From positions 1 to 64,000 of the forward strand of contig CAJNAR010000190.1 of assembly GCA_905220665.1 (NCBI GenBank): a DNA stretch of 64,000 nucleotides, read 5' to 3'. Source of the stretch: Albugo candida. Its lineage: Eukaryota; Oomycota; Peronosporomycetes; Albuginales; Albuginaceae. Positions 41,479 through 52,102 of the stretch are shown here, piece after piece; position 1 is the stretch's first letter; the number at the start of each line of letters is the position of its first letter. The notes under the pieces were generated by a model. It was not told where the DNA came from and did not search any database. It saw only the letters and a list, made by a program, of their open reading frames with translations. The position numbers and the translations under genes were made by a program.

Positions 41479-43686
41479 ATGGAGGCGTCCAAGTCATACG
41501 TGGACTCTGATTTGGCCTCAGATGAATCTATCGATGCGATTTTGTCGTCGTTGTACTCAGCTCCTCAAAAAATTGAGCAAAAAGCAGAGACGAATGCAAA
41601 GAGCTCTGATGATAGCTTTTCACAAAGGAAGACTTCCACGAATATGGGCATCAAAGAAACGAAATTAAGTCCCAATAGAATCCCAAACAAAGAAAATGAA
41701 GTAAGGAAGAGCGTGAAAGCTGTAAAAATATCAAAGAAAGCAACACCGAAAGAGTTTTGGACCGACGAAGACGATACCTCTTTGCAGCCAATGCCCAAGC
41801 TTGAAAAGACGCCAAAGGCCAGACCACATCTTTTCTGGGAAGGGAATCAATCTTTTAGTGTCGATACAATCCCTCAAGTTTTGTCTTTGAAACCACGACC
41901 CGGGAAACGTGTCAGAACACGAGTATCCTCTCTTATAGCTTCAAAATCGTCAGGCGAACAACTCCCCAAGCAAAACATCCGTTCTAATGATAAAAAGAAT
42001 TTTCCGTCAAAGAGAAGTTATAAAGAACGTCGATCAAATTTGAGAACAGCTGTGGAAGATCCACCTCCTTCATATGGTCGACCCGAAAGAATCAGGTCTC
42101 CGATCATAAAAAAGAGCTTCCATTTCGACACTCCTCCATCCTCTCCATATAAGTCACCACAGACTCTGACGGATTCGAGCGATATAGGAAAATTATTCAG
42201 GAAGGCGACACGCTTTTCATCTCACAAACCCCATTTCGATTGGGACTGCATATCACCGTCGCCTTCAAAACGGCGTGGAGCACTTTCACTTCGTCTCTCT
42301 GGGTCGATATTACCTCAAAAATGCAAAGACGATGAAGAAATCTCACGAAAAATTGAATCTCCAAAAAAAATCGACTCTTGTCGATTGAGCTTGCAAATGA
42401 ACAAAAGCCTATACCACGAATACAACACGAAGACAAATAGTATGGAATCAATATCGCTCCGAAATATTGTGAGTAGAATCGATCAGAATTTGAGTTGTGC
42501 GCTGTGTCCATTCGAGAAGCGCTGTAAAGACACTGATTTCGAGCAAGAATCAGGGATCTCTGATGAGTATACAACCACGAAATTCTCAATTTCACCGCAA
42601 AAAGCTAAAAAGATGTCAACGCAGCAGATCATTGAGTCTCTCACCGACGCGTTCTCTGAATTGGACTCTCAGCATCAGCGATATCTTCGGGAAGAGAAAC
42701 AAAGTAGGAAAAGGGAAAATGAATCAAAAGTGGAAAAAACTTTGAAAACCAATGCGAAGGAACAGTCCCCAAAGCATATGAAAGAAGAAGAATCTCTCAG
42801 TGACATTGAGGGTCAATTCTTAACGACGTCGAGTGAGGTTGAAAGTGTGCTTTATCGGCTTGAAATGGCTGAAGCCGAGAGTTTTCATCGATTCTATACA
42901 GATCAGAAACGCGATAAAAGGAACGATGACGAACCTTATACAAATGATAAAGCCCCCACGAATGTCGTGGAAGCGAGCTTGATGGCTCTCGGTAACAAAG
43001 TACAACAAAAAACAAATGACATCGAATTGCGTTTAGCAAAAGCATCAATCAACTATGCGTATCTTTGCTCTCAGAAGGCACCAGAGCCTGAGTTGAAATT
43101 GAATTCCAAGACGCAGCCATCTCCGATCGGCGACATACCCAACACAGACTGTTCATTCAAAGATGTCTTACGATGCGAAATAATCGAAAAATTGGACTGG
43201 ACAATGTGCAAATTGAAACATGCATTGCAGGTTGATCAGAAAGAGAGAGAAGAAAAGGAAGTAGAACGCCTTCTTCAGAAGGAAGCGCAGTTGTTACGAG
43301 AAAAGCAGCGGCAGGATCAGGAAGACGCAAAATTAGAGCTCATGAAGCAGGCAACTCAAGCCCGACAGCGCGTGATGGGTAAATCGTCGTTGGATGAGAT
43401 CAATGACTGGACACTTGAAGAGCGAGAACTTTTATTGAAGAATGAAATGGACCGATTTGACTCGCATGAGTGTGAGGCCACCGAGACGGAGGAGCTCAAT
43501 TATGAGGCGAATCTGGCTTGGATACGCCCGAGAATTGACCCAGCGCCTAATGGAATTGGTCAGTCTAAAGTAAAAGTTCATACATTGCAGCAAATTAACG
43601 AGAAAGCGCCGCTGGAGCAATTGGAATGGCTGCAGAAAAATCGCGCACAAAAATCCGAATGGCTCGCAATAACATCAAATCGGTAG
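41479..43686 (+). CDS. Orphan coiled-coil protein, Ser/Lys-rich
   Basis: Single exon, 735 aa from the ATG at 41479. The open frame extends upstream to 41296 but that part overlaps the first exon of the opposite gene. The N-terminal 350 residues are Ser/Lys/Pro-rich with several SP/TP sites (DTPPSSPYKSPQTL, ISPSPSKRR), typical of disordered, kinase-regulated proteins. A strong charged coiled coil lies at about 580-640 (rich in EREEKEVERLLQKE-like heptads), followed by a conserved-looking tail with LAWIRPRIDPAPNG. I recognise no family. Such architecture is common in cytoskeletal or basal-body proteins, but this is only a hint. Confidence 0.7.
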   Translation: MEASKSYVDSDLASDESIDAILSSLYSAPQKIEQKAETNAKSSDDSFSQRKTSTNMGIKETKLSPNRIPNKENEVRKSVKAVKISKKATPKEFWTDEDDTSLQPMPKLEKTPKARPHLFWEGNQSFSVDTIPQVLSLKPRPGKRVRTRVSSLIASKSSGEQLPKQNIRSNDKKNFPSKRSYKERRSNLRTAVEDPPPSYGRPERIRSPIIKKSFHFDTPPSSPYKSPQTLTDSSDIGKLFRKATRFSSHKPHFDWDCISPSPSKRRGALSLRLSGSILPQKCKDDEEISRKIESPKKIDSCRLSLQMNKSLYHEYNTKTNSMESISLRNIVSRIDQNLSCALCPFEKRCKDTDFEQESGISDEYTTTKFSISPQKAKKMSTQQIIESLTDAFSELDSQHQRYLREEKQSRKRENESKVEKTLKTNAKEQSPKHMKEEESLSDIEGQFLTTSSEVESVLYRLEMAEAESFHRFYTDQKRDKRNDDEPYTNDKAPTNVVEASLMALGNKVQQKTNDIELRLAKASINYAYLCSQKAPEPELKLNSKTQPSPIGDIPNTDCSFKDVLRCEIIEKLDWTMCKLKHALQVDQKEREEKEVERLLQKEAQLLREKQRQDQEDAKLELMKQATQARQRVMGKSSLDEINDWTLEERELLLKNEMDRFDSHECEATETEELNYEANLAWIRPRIDPAPNGIGQSKVKVHTLQQINEKAPLEQLEWLQKNRAQKSEWLAITSNR

Positions 43687-43778
43687 TAGTACCGCACGAA
43701 GCCAATTATTAGTCGCTAAGTAACACCGTATATGCGCGAATAAACGCGCCCACTTCCCTCCAAGATCGAAACCTTGTA

Positions 43779-45310
43779 ATGGAAAGAGTATCGTTCCTCA
43801 GATCATTGCCTTCGATTCGACAGACTTGCGAACGTGTACATGAGCTCGCAAAAATAGACCAAACGAAATACTTTCGTCTTCAATCTTCCGAATTAGATGC
43901 GGTAGCGAGTTACATCATCAAAGTAATCAATCAAACGTACTCGAGCTGTGATGAGGTACCTTTTCACTCACGCTGGCGTCATTTTGAGGCTGGAAGTCCT
44001 CAACGTATACCTAATGTATATCCTCCATAAAATCGTATACCTCGTTCAGAATTGAGGCGTCTCAATTGTAGATGACAGCGCAATGGAATTGCGATTCAAT
44101 TGAGCGAGCGCGTCGACTTATTGATCTTGTCGTCGTGAGTGTGTTGCTGGATGCGGGTGCCGGCGCACAATGGTACTTTTTTGAAAAAGAAACTCAGACC
44201 TCGTATACTCGGAGTGAAGGTCTGGGCATCGCGAGCCTGCACATGTTTATGGCCGGAGTATTCTCTTCTGATCCATCAAAACCACATCGCGTCGACGCCC
44301 AAGGGCTCTGCAATCTCACAATCGAATCTCTTCGAGTCGGCTTCCAAGTGGTATCAGATAAGACTTTGGCTGAGAATGGCTCGAGTATACAATCTCTCTG
44401 TAGGGTGACGATAATCTGCTGGTTGGGCTGGAAGGACGGCTGGCCTTGTTACAGGTGCACAGTCTCTTGTATTCCATATTCACCTTGATTCCAATCGGTA
44501 TTTGACAGAGGCTGGGAATAGCGCTGAAGAACAAGCCTGGATATTTTAAAAGTCAGACGACAGATACACTGTTCCGACCAGGGAATATGGTCGATTCTCT
44601 TGGTACAAGTGAGCTTGTATCAGTTTCACTTCTATGGAGAATTGTCATTGAAGGATTCGAGGCGATTTGGCCAGAATCTCGTACAAAAATCGACGGAATC
44701 AATATGGGCGACGTATGGCCATTTTCGTAAGAATGTTCATTAGAGCATCGTAAGCTGCCGTTGACCGTCAATTTCCAGATATCTCAATGGCGATTCTGTT
44801 GAGAATAGCTATGTCAGCTTCCACAAACTCTCCCAATGGCTTACATACTCACTCATTGAGCCACTTCAGTGGGCCGGAGTCAATTTGACCGATCTGAATC
44901 TTCTGACAGGTACATGTACATAAATGGAATCCAATTTTTATTGATTGCATTAGCTCTTCCTGAGTATCGTAATGGCGGGCTTTTGCTGGATACGAATGTG
45001 CTTGTACCAAGAAATCCATCCATTCTCAATCAAGAGCATGAACCAAGTTCGGAAATCGTCATTGAATGGCGCGCATTAACAGTAGCGATTTTGGATGACG
45101 TGCACAAAATCTTACTTGAACGACTTCATGTCTCGGCGGATGAGTTTCCATTGGCAAAGGTACCGTTCAGTTCAAGCTGACTCGATATGGCTAATGTGCT
45201 TATAGATGTTAGAAGGGGGAAGTTGGAAGGCTGGTCGGTTGATAGCAAAGGAGAGGCGACACGATGGAGGACCGCCAATTCGAATCAAAAGTGATGGTAC
45301 CGTATTTTAA
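43779..45310 (+). CDS. URC4: DUF1688 / URC4-like uracil catabolism protein, seven exons
   Basis: Exons 43779-44015, 44072-44350, 44404-44454, 44509-44726, 44779-44909, 44954-45159 and 45206-45310, with introns of 44-56 nt in matching phases, give 408 aa. The spliced protein shows DUF1688 features throughout: PFHSRWRHFEAG, LIDLVVVSVLLDAGAGAQW, RSEGLGIASLHMFMAGVFSS, DDNLLVGLEGRLALLQ, RPGNMVDSL, INMGDVWP, HKLSQWLTYSLIEPLQ, LTGLPEYRNGGLLLD (by splice), WRALTVAILD, and a last exon with LEGGSWKAGR. Fungal URC4 is required for the reductive-independent uracil degradation (URC) pathway; its exact reaction is uncertain. It is the most intron-rich gene here. No other URC gene is in the window. Confidence 0.92.
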
Positions 45311-47425
45311 GTAAGTTCTCACACCGCAACATTGTGCTTTCGATTGATATGCTATCGACTTAATGTAAAGGACCGCCTAAAAATGCTGTTCAATCGTCGT
45401 ATCAAAAGCCTTTTAGTCAAATGTATCACGACGTGCCACAAGTTTCGCACTCGGTAGACGACGAGTAGTCCAAGTTGCCTGCCTTCACTTGCCTTTTTGG
45501 TGTGGTATCCGCCTAACACGGATTCCGTGGTTGGGCAGAGGTTTCTATCGAATATCCTTATCACCCACATATGTATTTCCTGATATGCTTATTGCTTCCT
45601 CAATGTGGGGGGTACTTGTTTTACCTTTTGGCCAAATGATTACTTCGTAATGTAGGATAGCATTAACATTCATGTACCTGCATCCTGTTGTTCTATACTA
45701 GGTCTTCTAGATGGTACCGAAATGGCATTATCGGGTCGACTATTAGGTGATGATGAGGGAGCCAATCAAGAACGATATATGTGGTTGTTGTACGTCGGAT
45801 GTTTTTTTCTTCGGTCGTTAAAAACAGTACACTTATGCGCGTAGTGGTAAGACTGACTGCTCTACATTAGCCACCCTTGATCAACAACCGCTTCTTTGCT
45901 CTCGAAAAAGAGTGATTGCACGAAGCGAGCATTCTCTCCATCTTTTTTAGAATCAAATGCGGAATTTCTCTGCATTTCGGTCGTCTTTGGTCCGACCAAA
46001 AATTGTCCAACCTACAAGCGCGACGGAAGTGTTAGACAAATATGTATGAGTCTGACTAGTGTGCAAATATTTATGTATACAATCACCGCCGAAATCCCAT
46101 GTTGCACTTAGTATTTCGGCAGTGCTTCTTTCCGCTTATTCTGTGGCTGAAACAATATCTTTCCTTCCACATATTCATTTCAAAAGTCCTGTATCGACAT
46201 AACTTGTCTGCAATCAAAGTAAGAAACACGCAAGTAATTGCGACCGAAAATTACGTTTCTATGTAACACTTCAACTTGTCCGAATATGACAATGTCTAGT
46301 TCTTTAATATTAAATGGATCGTGCCTCTTTGAGTGTGAAAACTGACTTGGTGTTAATTACCTTATGATCGACCACTCATGCCGTATTTGGTGCCAAGTAG
46401 AAATATTTATTACATGTCGAATGGATGCCTTACTTCACGAAAGGCCCTCTCGAGATACAGTACTGTGACCGAAAATGCTAAAACGATGGCTAGCTTTAGG
46501 GAATCTTTGATCTAGATAGCATCAAAAACCGTTTTTCATGATGTTACATTGTATTCCAGAGCACGCTTGGAAAGAGTCTTGTCCACGTAGGTAGCACATA
46601 ATTAACGATTCGAAATGTAGAGTGCAGTTCTGATAGCTTTATCATTGTTAAGTCGATAATGCCACACCTACACTCGTACTACTCCTTTTTATTCAATACT
46701 ACAAGAAAAACCTTGCCGCAATTGCATATCTCGCTCCTGCAACTCGATACGCCAAAACATGAAGTGGACGTTGTTTGCTCCCAATTCTCTTACGGGTTCC
46801 ACTCGGTGTACCTTACCTTTCGCACGTCAATTTACTGAAAGTACACGGACTGTACCACCGCATCTGTGTACTCACTCCAGTTAGAACAAAATGCAGCACT
46901 TAGTTCGTCAAGAAACGATTTCGGATAAATCACATTGGAAGGACACATGTGGGCCGAAGTATAGACTCGAGGTTTTTTTCGTGTGTCATGTTCTAAAGAC
47001 TCAACAAGAGCAGCAGGGTATCAATTCACTTTGCGTGTCTTGCTTCGTTCGCCAAACAAATTACTTCCAAAGGTTGTCACCCGGCTGACGATGGCTTGCG
47101 TCTACTGTACTGACTTATGGAGTCTACGAACTGTGGAAAAGCAAGCTTGGCGTTCTATATTGATGCGACAGAAGCCAGCCAATGACACTTATCGCGTTAA
47201 GTACTGATATACTGAAGATCGCCCGTGCGAACTTGACGCTTCGGGCAACATCATCCTACCAAAGAGTGGACAGTATTGCGATACAATAAGACATGTGGCT
47301 CTAAGTGCAATAAAGCACTCGATACGGTCGACCTTGCAACCTGAAAGGACTAATGCAGTCAAGTAATTGGATTCTCACATGTTATCTTTGCATTATGGAA
47401 TCCTGGGATTAATGCAATCAGCTGA
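45311..47425. other. Gene-poor interval
   Basis: About 2.1 kb without a supportable gene. Short frames at 45896-46111 and 46891-47207 on plus have no family features and no splice partners I can find. A tRNA-like snippet occurs near 45837-45877 but lacks a B box. Probably decayed repeat or long intergenic DNA. Confidence 0.45.
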
Positions 47426-49000
47426 TCAAAATTGATCGAGAAACCATTTTAACGGCTTTCTCGCTTCACTCCACCATCCATCACCATTTTTCATCGTACT
47501 GTCTGCGTGATTGATATTAGCTCGATAGTAATTCGTGTTGCTCCAAGTGGCTTGGAATTTCTCCTTGTCAATGGACCCGCGACAGCTTTCAAATTCGACA
47601 ACTCCATCATTCAGTCGATCATTTATATCAGTCACAGCCGAGATAATCCAATATCGTATCGACATTACGGGAGATAGACCAAAAGGGCTCATTCCACAAA
47701 GCACAGATGTCACTGAGGATGTGTACACTTCACGCACTTGATCGTACAAAGCTTTTAATTCAGGAGGAGCCAGCCACGAATTCTGTGAAATAAGCGCCTT
47801 GGCACCATCAGCCAGCGGACAAAATCCAGCATATCGTAGCACACTGACCACCACACTATTGAACTTCAGGCTTTTGGTCGCGTTCTTATTGCACATATTG
47901 AAAGAGGTTACAGACACAGGGCTACCAGCAAGTGGAGCACCGAGCGCGATCCATTTAGCGGATGATCCCAGCTGACACATTTGTTTGAGCAAAGCATTGG
48001 CGACGACCATATTCCCGGCGGAATGAGCGATTACAGCAACATCCTCAATAGAGAGCGGGCTTGAAGAGAGCAATTTGGCTGTTTTGCAAAACATATCGGC
48101 CATTGTATCGTCATACCACACCCTTCGAGTGATATCCATGCGGAGAAATTTGGATCGCCAGCAGCAATGCGCATGGATGTGTAAATTGCCCCAATACTCT
48201 GTGAAATCATCTTGAGGCTCCATGTCTTCATATTCTCCGAGTCCGTGCAAGAAAATGCAAGATTTGAGTCCAAATTTGCACAAGGTTGTTGATTGATTGA
48301 GGATAGTAAACGGAGAAGGTGTAATGTCGCTGGAAGGTAGACATTCGTCGATTGAGAGCATTTGAGGACGTGAGAGAACCGATCGATCAGGAATGATGGT
48401 ACCGTGTTCATATAAAAGTTGAATGGATGCTTCAATTTTGTGATGTTGGATCCCTCTCAGCGTGGAGCGTTTACTTTGATGGCTCATGCACATCCAATAT
48501 GGTTCGCCTGCAAAGCGGAATTCGATGACGAGTTTGTTGGGGCATAACTTTAAGCCGAAGGGTTGTTTCGTTTTTTTTGCAGTGAGCAATGTGTTGGAAA
48601 TTGACGAAAGAGGCGGTATGTATTGCGGGGCGATACATTCGTTTCTGATAATTTGCCGCAGAGTCGAATTGTAGATGGTGAGATACGCGCGATGTGACAC
48701 GAGTGTGTAGTTGTATTGGAGATTGCCTTGAAAGTACGATATGATTCCGTCAATGCTAAAACCAGACGCGCGCGCCTGATTGTCGACAGTGTTAGGAAAG
48801 AGAATGACTGTTATGGGAGAGTTCAAATGCCCGCGGATAAGTGCGCTTTGAGGGATTAATGTGACTTGAATTCCGGATTCATTGACGACATCTTGAAGGT
48901 TACGGTTTGCAAGGGGGAGGAAGGTGGAAGTGACGTAGTGTAGCTGAAGCGCTATGAGGCAACAAGTACGAATAGCTTGACATGATGTAAAGCAATTCAT
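47426..49000 (-). CDS. Secreted lipase-like alpha/beta hydrolase
   Basis: Single exon, 524 aa, ATG at 49000. The N-terminus (CCLIALQLHYVTSTFLPLA) resembles a signal peptide. The hydrolase core has the oxyanion-type FLHGLGEYED near 250 and the nucleophile elbow VIAHSAGNMVV with S327, a variant of GxSxG with Ala first. A final His is likely in ANINHADSTMKNGDGWW near the C-terminus. Cys pairs (DECLPSS, KSCIF, HCCW, QMC, CNK, CPLA) suggest disulfides. Several N-glycosylation sequons are present. The family resembles secreted oomycete GPI-inositol-deacylase-like or lipase proteins; substrate unknown. Confidence 0.75.
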   Translation of the reverse strand: MNCFTSCQAIRTCCLIALQLHYVTSTFLPLANRNLQDVVNESGIQVTLIPQSALIRGHLNSPITVILFPNTVDNQARASGFSIDGIISYFQGNLQYNYTLVSHRAYLTIYNSTLRQIIRNECIAPQYIPPLSSISNTLLTAKKTKQPFGLKLCPNKLVIEFRFAGEPYWMCMSHQSKRSTLRGIQHHKIEASIQLLYEHGTIIPDRSVLSRPQMLSIDECLPSSDITPSPFTILNQSTTLCKFGLKSCIFLHGLGEYEDMEPQDDFTEYWGNLHIHAHCCWRSKFLRMDITRRVWYDDTMADMFCKTAKLLSSSPLSIEDVAVIAHSAGNMVVANALLKQMCQLGSSAKWIALGAPLAGSPVSVTSFNMCNKNATKSLKFNSVVVSVLRYAGFCPLADGAKALISQNSWLAPPELKALYDQVREVYTSSVTSVLCGMSPFGLSPVMSIRYWIISAVTDINDRLNDGVVEFESCRGSIDKEKFQATWSNTNYYRANINHADSTMKNGDGWWSEARKPLKWFLDQF

Positions 49001-49199
49001 GTTACGGGCACCTATATCGTAAAGATGAAGATTCGAGAATGATGAGCTCGATTGTGAAAGGTTTATGTTACGTCATGGTGTGATGATCTAGTGTTACGAT
49101 TAATCGTGGAACCATGCAGAAATCAAGTGTGCACTTCGTGACTACCATTAATTATTGGAAGAAAAACGATACTGGTACCATGATTGATAAAAGTACTTT

Positions 49200-49838
49200 C
49201 TATGGCTTGCTATAATGTCTATGACAAAGATTAGACGTTCGCTCGTAAGCCGGACGATGGCAGCCTTCTTGAATACAACGTTTGCCGCCTCCGTGTGCCC
49301 AACAGAAGCCATTGGACACGGCTACTTTTTGACACCAATCGATGTGACATCTAGTCCCACCACCATGTCCCCAACAAAGTCCACGTGACTTTGCGCGCTT
49401 GGTACATTCAGGCACTTGACACTCCACCGATCCTCCTGCGTACCAAACCGTTTAATTGGTGTCTCGTGCACGGCACACAACGTACCATGCTTCCAGCATA
49501 ACCCTAATCGTTTCGCACTTGTATCACAACCTTCTATAGAGCATTTCTTCCCGCCCTAATGCTACATCTTGAGTCACACACTACCAAAACGTACCCCAAC
49601 GTACCCCATGCCGACAACATCGACCTTTATTCGCAATGTAATTGACGCATCCATCCACTTTGCATATTCGACGCGGTTGCCGTGTTTTGGCGACTTTCAT
49701 GCGTGTAGATCGTGATTTGCCAGCAACAGCTGCATTCTTGTTCAATATGAATGTCATTCTGTACTTGTATGCGTGTCCTTGCATGAAAGGCGTACAAAAC
49801 TTGAGATCCTCTCCAGAGAGCAAAGTATTGGACGACAT
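49200..49838 (-). CDS. WRKY19-like zinc-finger repeat protein
   Basis: Exons 49838-49605, 49555-49486 and 49435-49200 (introns 49 and 50 nt) give 179 aa. After a basic N-terminal region come five Cys/His repeats of about 24 residues: C-x4-C ... (L/F)CW-x-HGGG (e.g. CQVPECTKRAKSRGLCWGHG, CHIDWCQKVAVSNGFCWAHG). The last ends CHRHYSKP. These match the WRKY19-like zinc fingers that are abundant in oomycetes and some plants. Both introns fall at HGG linkers between repeats (phase 0 and phase 1). Function unknown; DNA or RNA binding is plausible. The ATG at 49838 is the first in frame, but an upstream exon cannot be excluded. Confidence 0.85.
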
Positions 49839-50075
49839 ATGTCAGCTCGGACAATGAATTGAGGCACCTCGTTGCAATGTTGCTTTAATGCAAGTAACGA
49901 CTGGGTTCATGCGGTGGAAAACTTGATCAATTCGATTTCAATTTATTGACGCTTAATTTGACGGGCATAAACAAACGCCTCAAGAAAAGAAATGACAGTG
50001 ATTTCTCATATTGACCTTGACGGCATGGTCGAGTTATATGTGATTTTGTATTATTCGACTGCGTATTGCCTAGAT

Positions 50076-50261
50076 TTATGTAATGCAATCAGCGAACGCG
50101 TTGTAGGTAGCGGAAACTGACTGTTCGAGTGAAACGGTAGCTGGACCACAGTGGGTACAAACCGCGTTATACTTCAAGTCTGTTGCTGTTTTATCAGTTG
50201 CAAAAGCTGTGTAAGCAGCTGCACTACAACTTAACGCACGTGGAGTCAAAACGTACGCCAT
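50076..50261 (-). CDS. Small hypothetical protein (61 aa)
   Basis: A short frame with an ATG at 50261. The product is Ala/Thr-rich with an internal similarity (AYTAFATDK and TYNAFADC) and three or four Cys, including CTHCG. No family is recognised. It lies in an otherwise empty 660-bp interval upstream of the divergent cargo-receptor gene. The sequence across its start is TGACGTCA (50261-50268), a CRE-type palindrome. It could be a real small gene or chance. Confidence 0.3.
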   Translation of the reverse strand: MAYVLTPRALSCSAAAYTAFATDKTATDLKYNAVCTHCGPATVSLEQSVSATYNAFADCIT

Positions 50262-50497
50262 GACGTCAATATGTTCGATCTTTTAGGCTAAAGGCTGCAT
50301 TTTTACAATTACGGAGTAACACAATTCCATTCCGCTTACGATGATAACCATAACGTAACGTGAATAATCCTTACGAGTTACAGCATACTATCAGCAAAGA
50401 CAGGGTATGATATGCAACAGGTTGTCTGCACGAGTATTTGTTCACCTCACAATATTTTACCGTTTGGAACAAACACGCCCTCAATCAGTTACAAAGT

Positions 50498-51953
50498 ATG
50501 GGCGCAATGGATGTATTAAAAAAATGGGATTTCTACAAGAAAATACCAGAGGTAATGACTTTGCAAGTGAGATTCGCCCCTAGTCACACGTATTTCACTC
50601 CCATAGGATCTCACCGTAAGCACGCTTCCTGGCGTGAGTCTCTCAATCGTTGGGTGTTTTATCATGTTAATTCTTTTCATTTTGGAATTTAATGCGTACC
50701 TCACTGTTAATTACGCCTACGATATCGTCATCGATGAAGGTCTCGATGAAAAGTTCGAAATTAATTTCAACATAACAATTCCCGATCTCCCGTGTGAGTT
50801 TGCAAGCATCGATGTATCTGATATGACGGGAACTCGAAAACATAATATGACCAAACACGTTGCCAAAATCCGAATGGATGGTAAAGGACGACTTTTGGGC
50901 CTTGCTAACGCTGAAATTACTCATCCAAAGTATGCAAACGACGACGATTACGGCGACTTGCCCGAATCAGACGCAGTTGTCACCAAATTGGATGCGTCCA
51001 ACTTTGAGAGCTTTTTGAAAGAGCACCATTACGTGGCCGTGGATTTCTTTGCCCCTTGGTGTATTTGGTGTAAGCGTTTGGAGCCGATTTGGACGCGTGT
51101 GGCCAAAACATTACCTTCTCTCCATTACGGCCAGCGGATGCGAGTAGCATCTGTTGATTGTGACGACCACGCGGACTTATGCATGAAGCAATTCGTTCGA
51201 GCATTTCCCACCATTTTGTTCTACAAAGACGGCGAGACAAGTCCCGTGGAAATGTATTATGGCGACCGAACTTTAGAGGCTTTTGTCGATAAGTTCAAGA
51301 AAATATTTGATGGTGAAGTCGATGATACCGAAGTACGGAAGAAAGTCTTATTTGAGCAAGATACAAAACATGCCATACAATTGGGACGCGTGGCGCCCAA
51401 AAATGCTGGACCGGAAGGATGTCAATTGTATGGACATTTGATTGTGAAGAGAGTTCCTGGAAATTTTCACATCCACTTGAGTCACCCGTCTTACTCGATG
51501 AATTCCTCGTTAGTCAATGCGTCTCATACAGTGAATGAGCTTTGGTTTGGGGAGACCCTTTCCGCCAGCGCGCTCGCTAAACTACCGCCTCACACGCGAT
51601 TGGATTCCCATCGATTGGCTGGACAAGAATTCACCGCTTATATGGAGAATTACACTTACGTTCACTATATAAAAGTGGTGACCAATACGTATGTACAACG
51701 TAACGGAGAGGCTATCAGTGCATACAGGTACACAGCGCATAGTAACGAGTATTTGGAAACGGAAGATCTTCCCTCCGTTATGTTCCGATACGATTTATCG
51801 CCAATGTCTGTCCGAGTTACCGAGCGCGCGATGCCGTTTTACCATTTTGTGACTTCTGCGTGTGCGATCATTGGTGGAGTGTTCACGGTGATTGGGATTA
51901 TTGACCAATTGGTGCATCAAACAGTGCGAGCAATGAACAAAAAGGTGTTGTGA
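50498..51953 (+). CDS. ERV/ERGIC-type cargo receptor with thioredoxin domain (PDI-C type)
   Basis: Exons 50498-50551 and 50607-51953 (55-nt intron, phase 0) give 466 aa. Order: a short cytosolic start (DVLKKWDFYKKIPEDLT), membrane span about 29-48, an ERGIC N domain (FNITIPDLPCEFASIDVSD), a thioredoxin domain with APWCIWCKR (C170, C173), the luminal COPII-coated ERV domain, a second span about 433-453, and a short cytosolic tail. The same fusion is known as plant PDI-C (PDIL5-3/5-4) and in other protists. It would act in oxidative folding and ER-Golgi cargo transport. The second Cys of the CxxC is present, unlike in some plant copies. Confidence 0.92.
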
Positions 51954-52102
51954 TTCTTAGGAAAGGATTGTTGCTAGAAACGCAAATAAATGTTCGGTTT
52001 TCACTTGATGTTTGTATTGGTGTCAGTGACCATGTGTTTTATCTTCGTAAACCTAACTTTGCGTACGGGATTAGGTCCGCCACACTACGCGTAATTCACT
52101 TC

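Noticed and set aside
45837..45877. tRNA D-arm-like sequence
   Set aside because: Only a TGGT-like arm is present; no B box or acceptor stem follows.
51950..52102. N-terminal extension of TAF2
   Set aside because: It would overlap the stop of the preceding gene, and the family starts close to the ATG at 52103.
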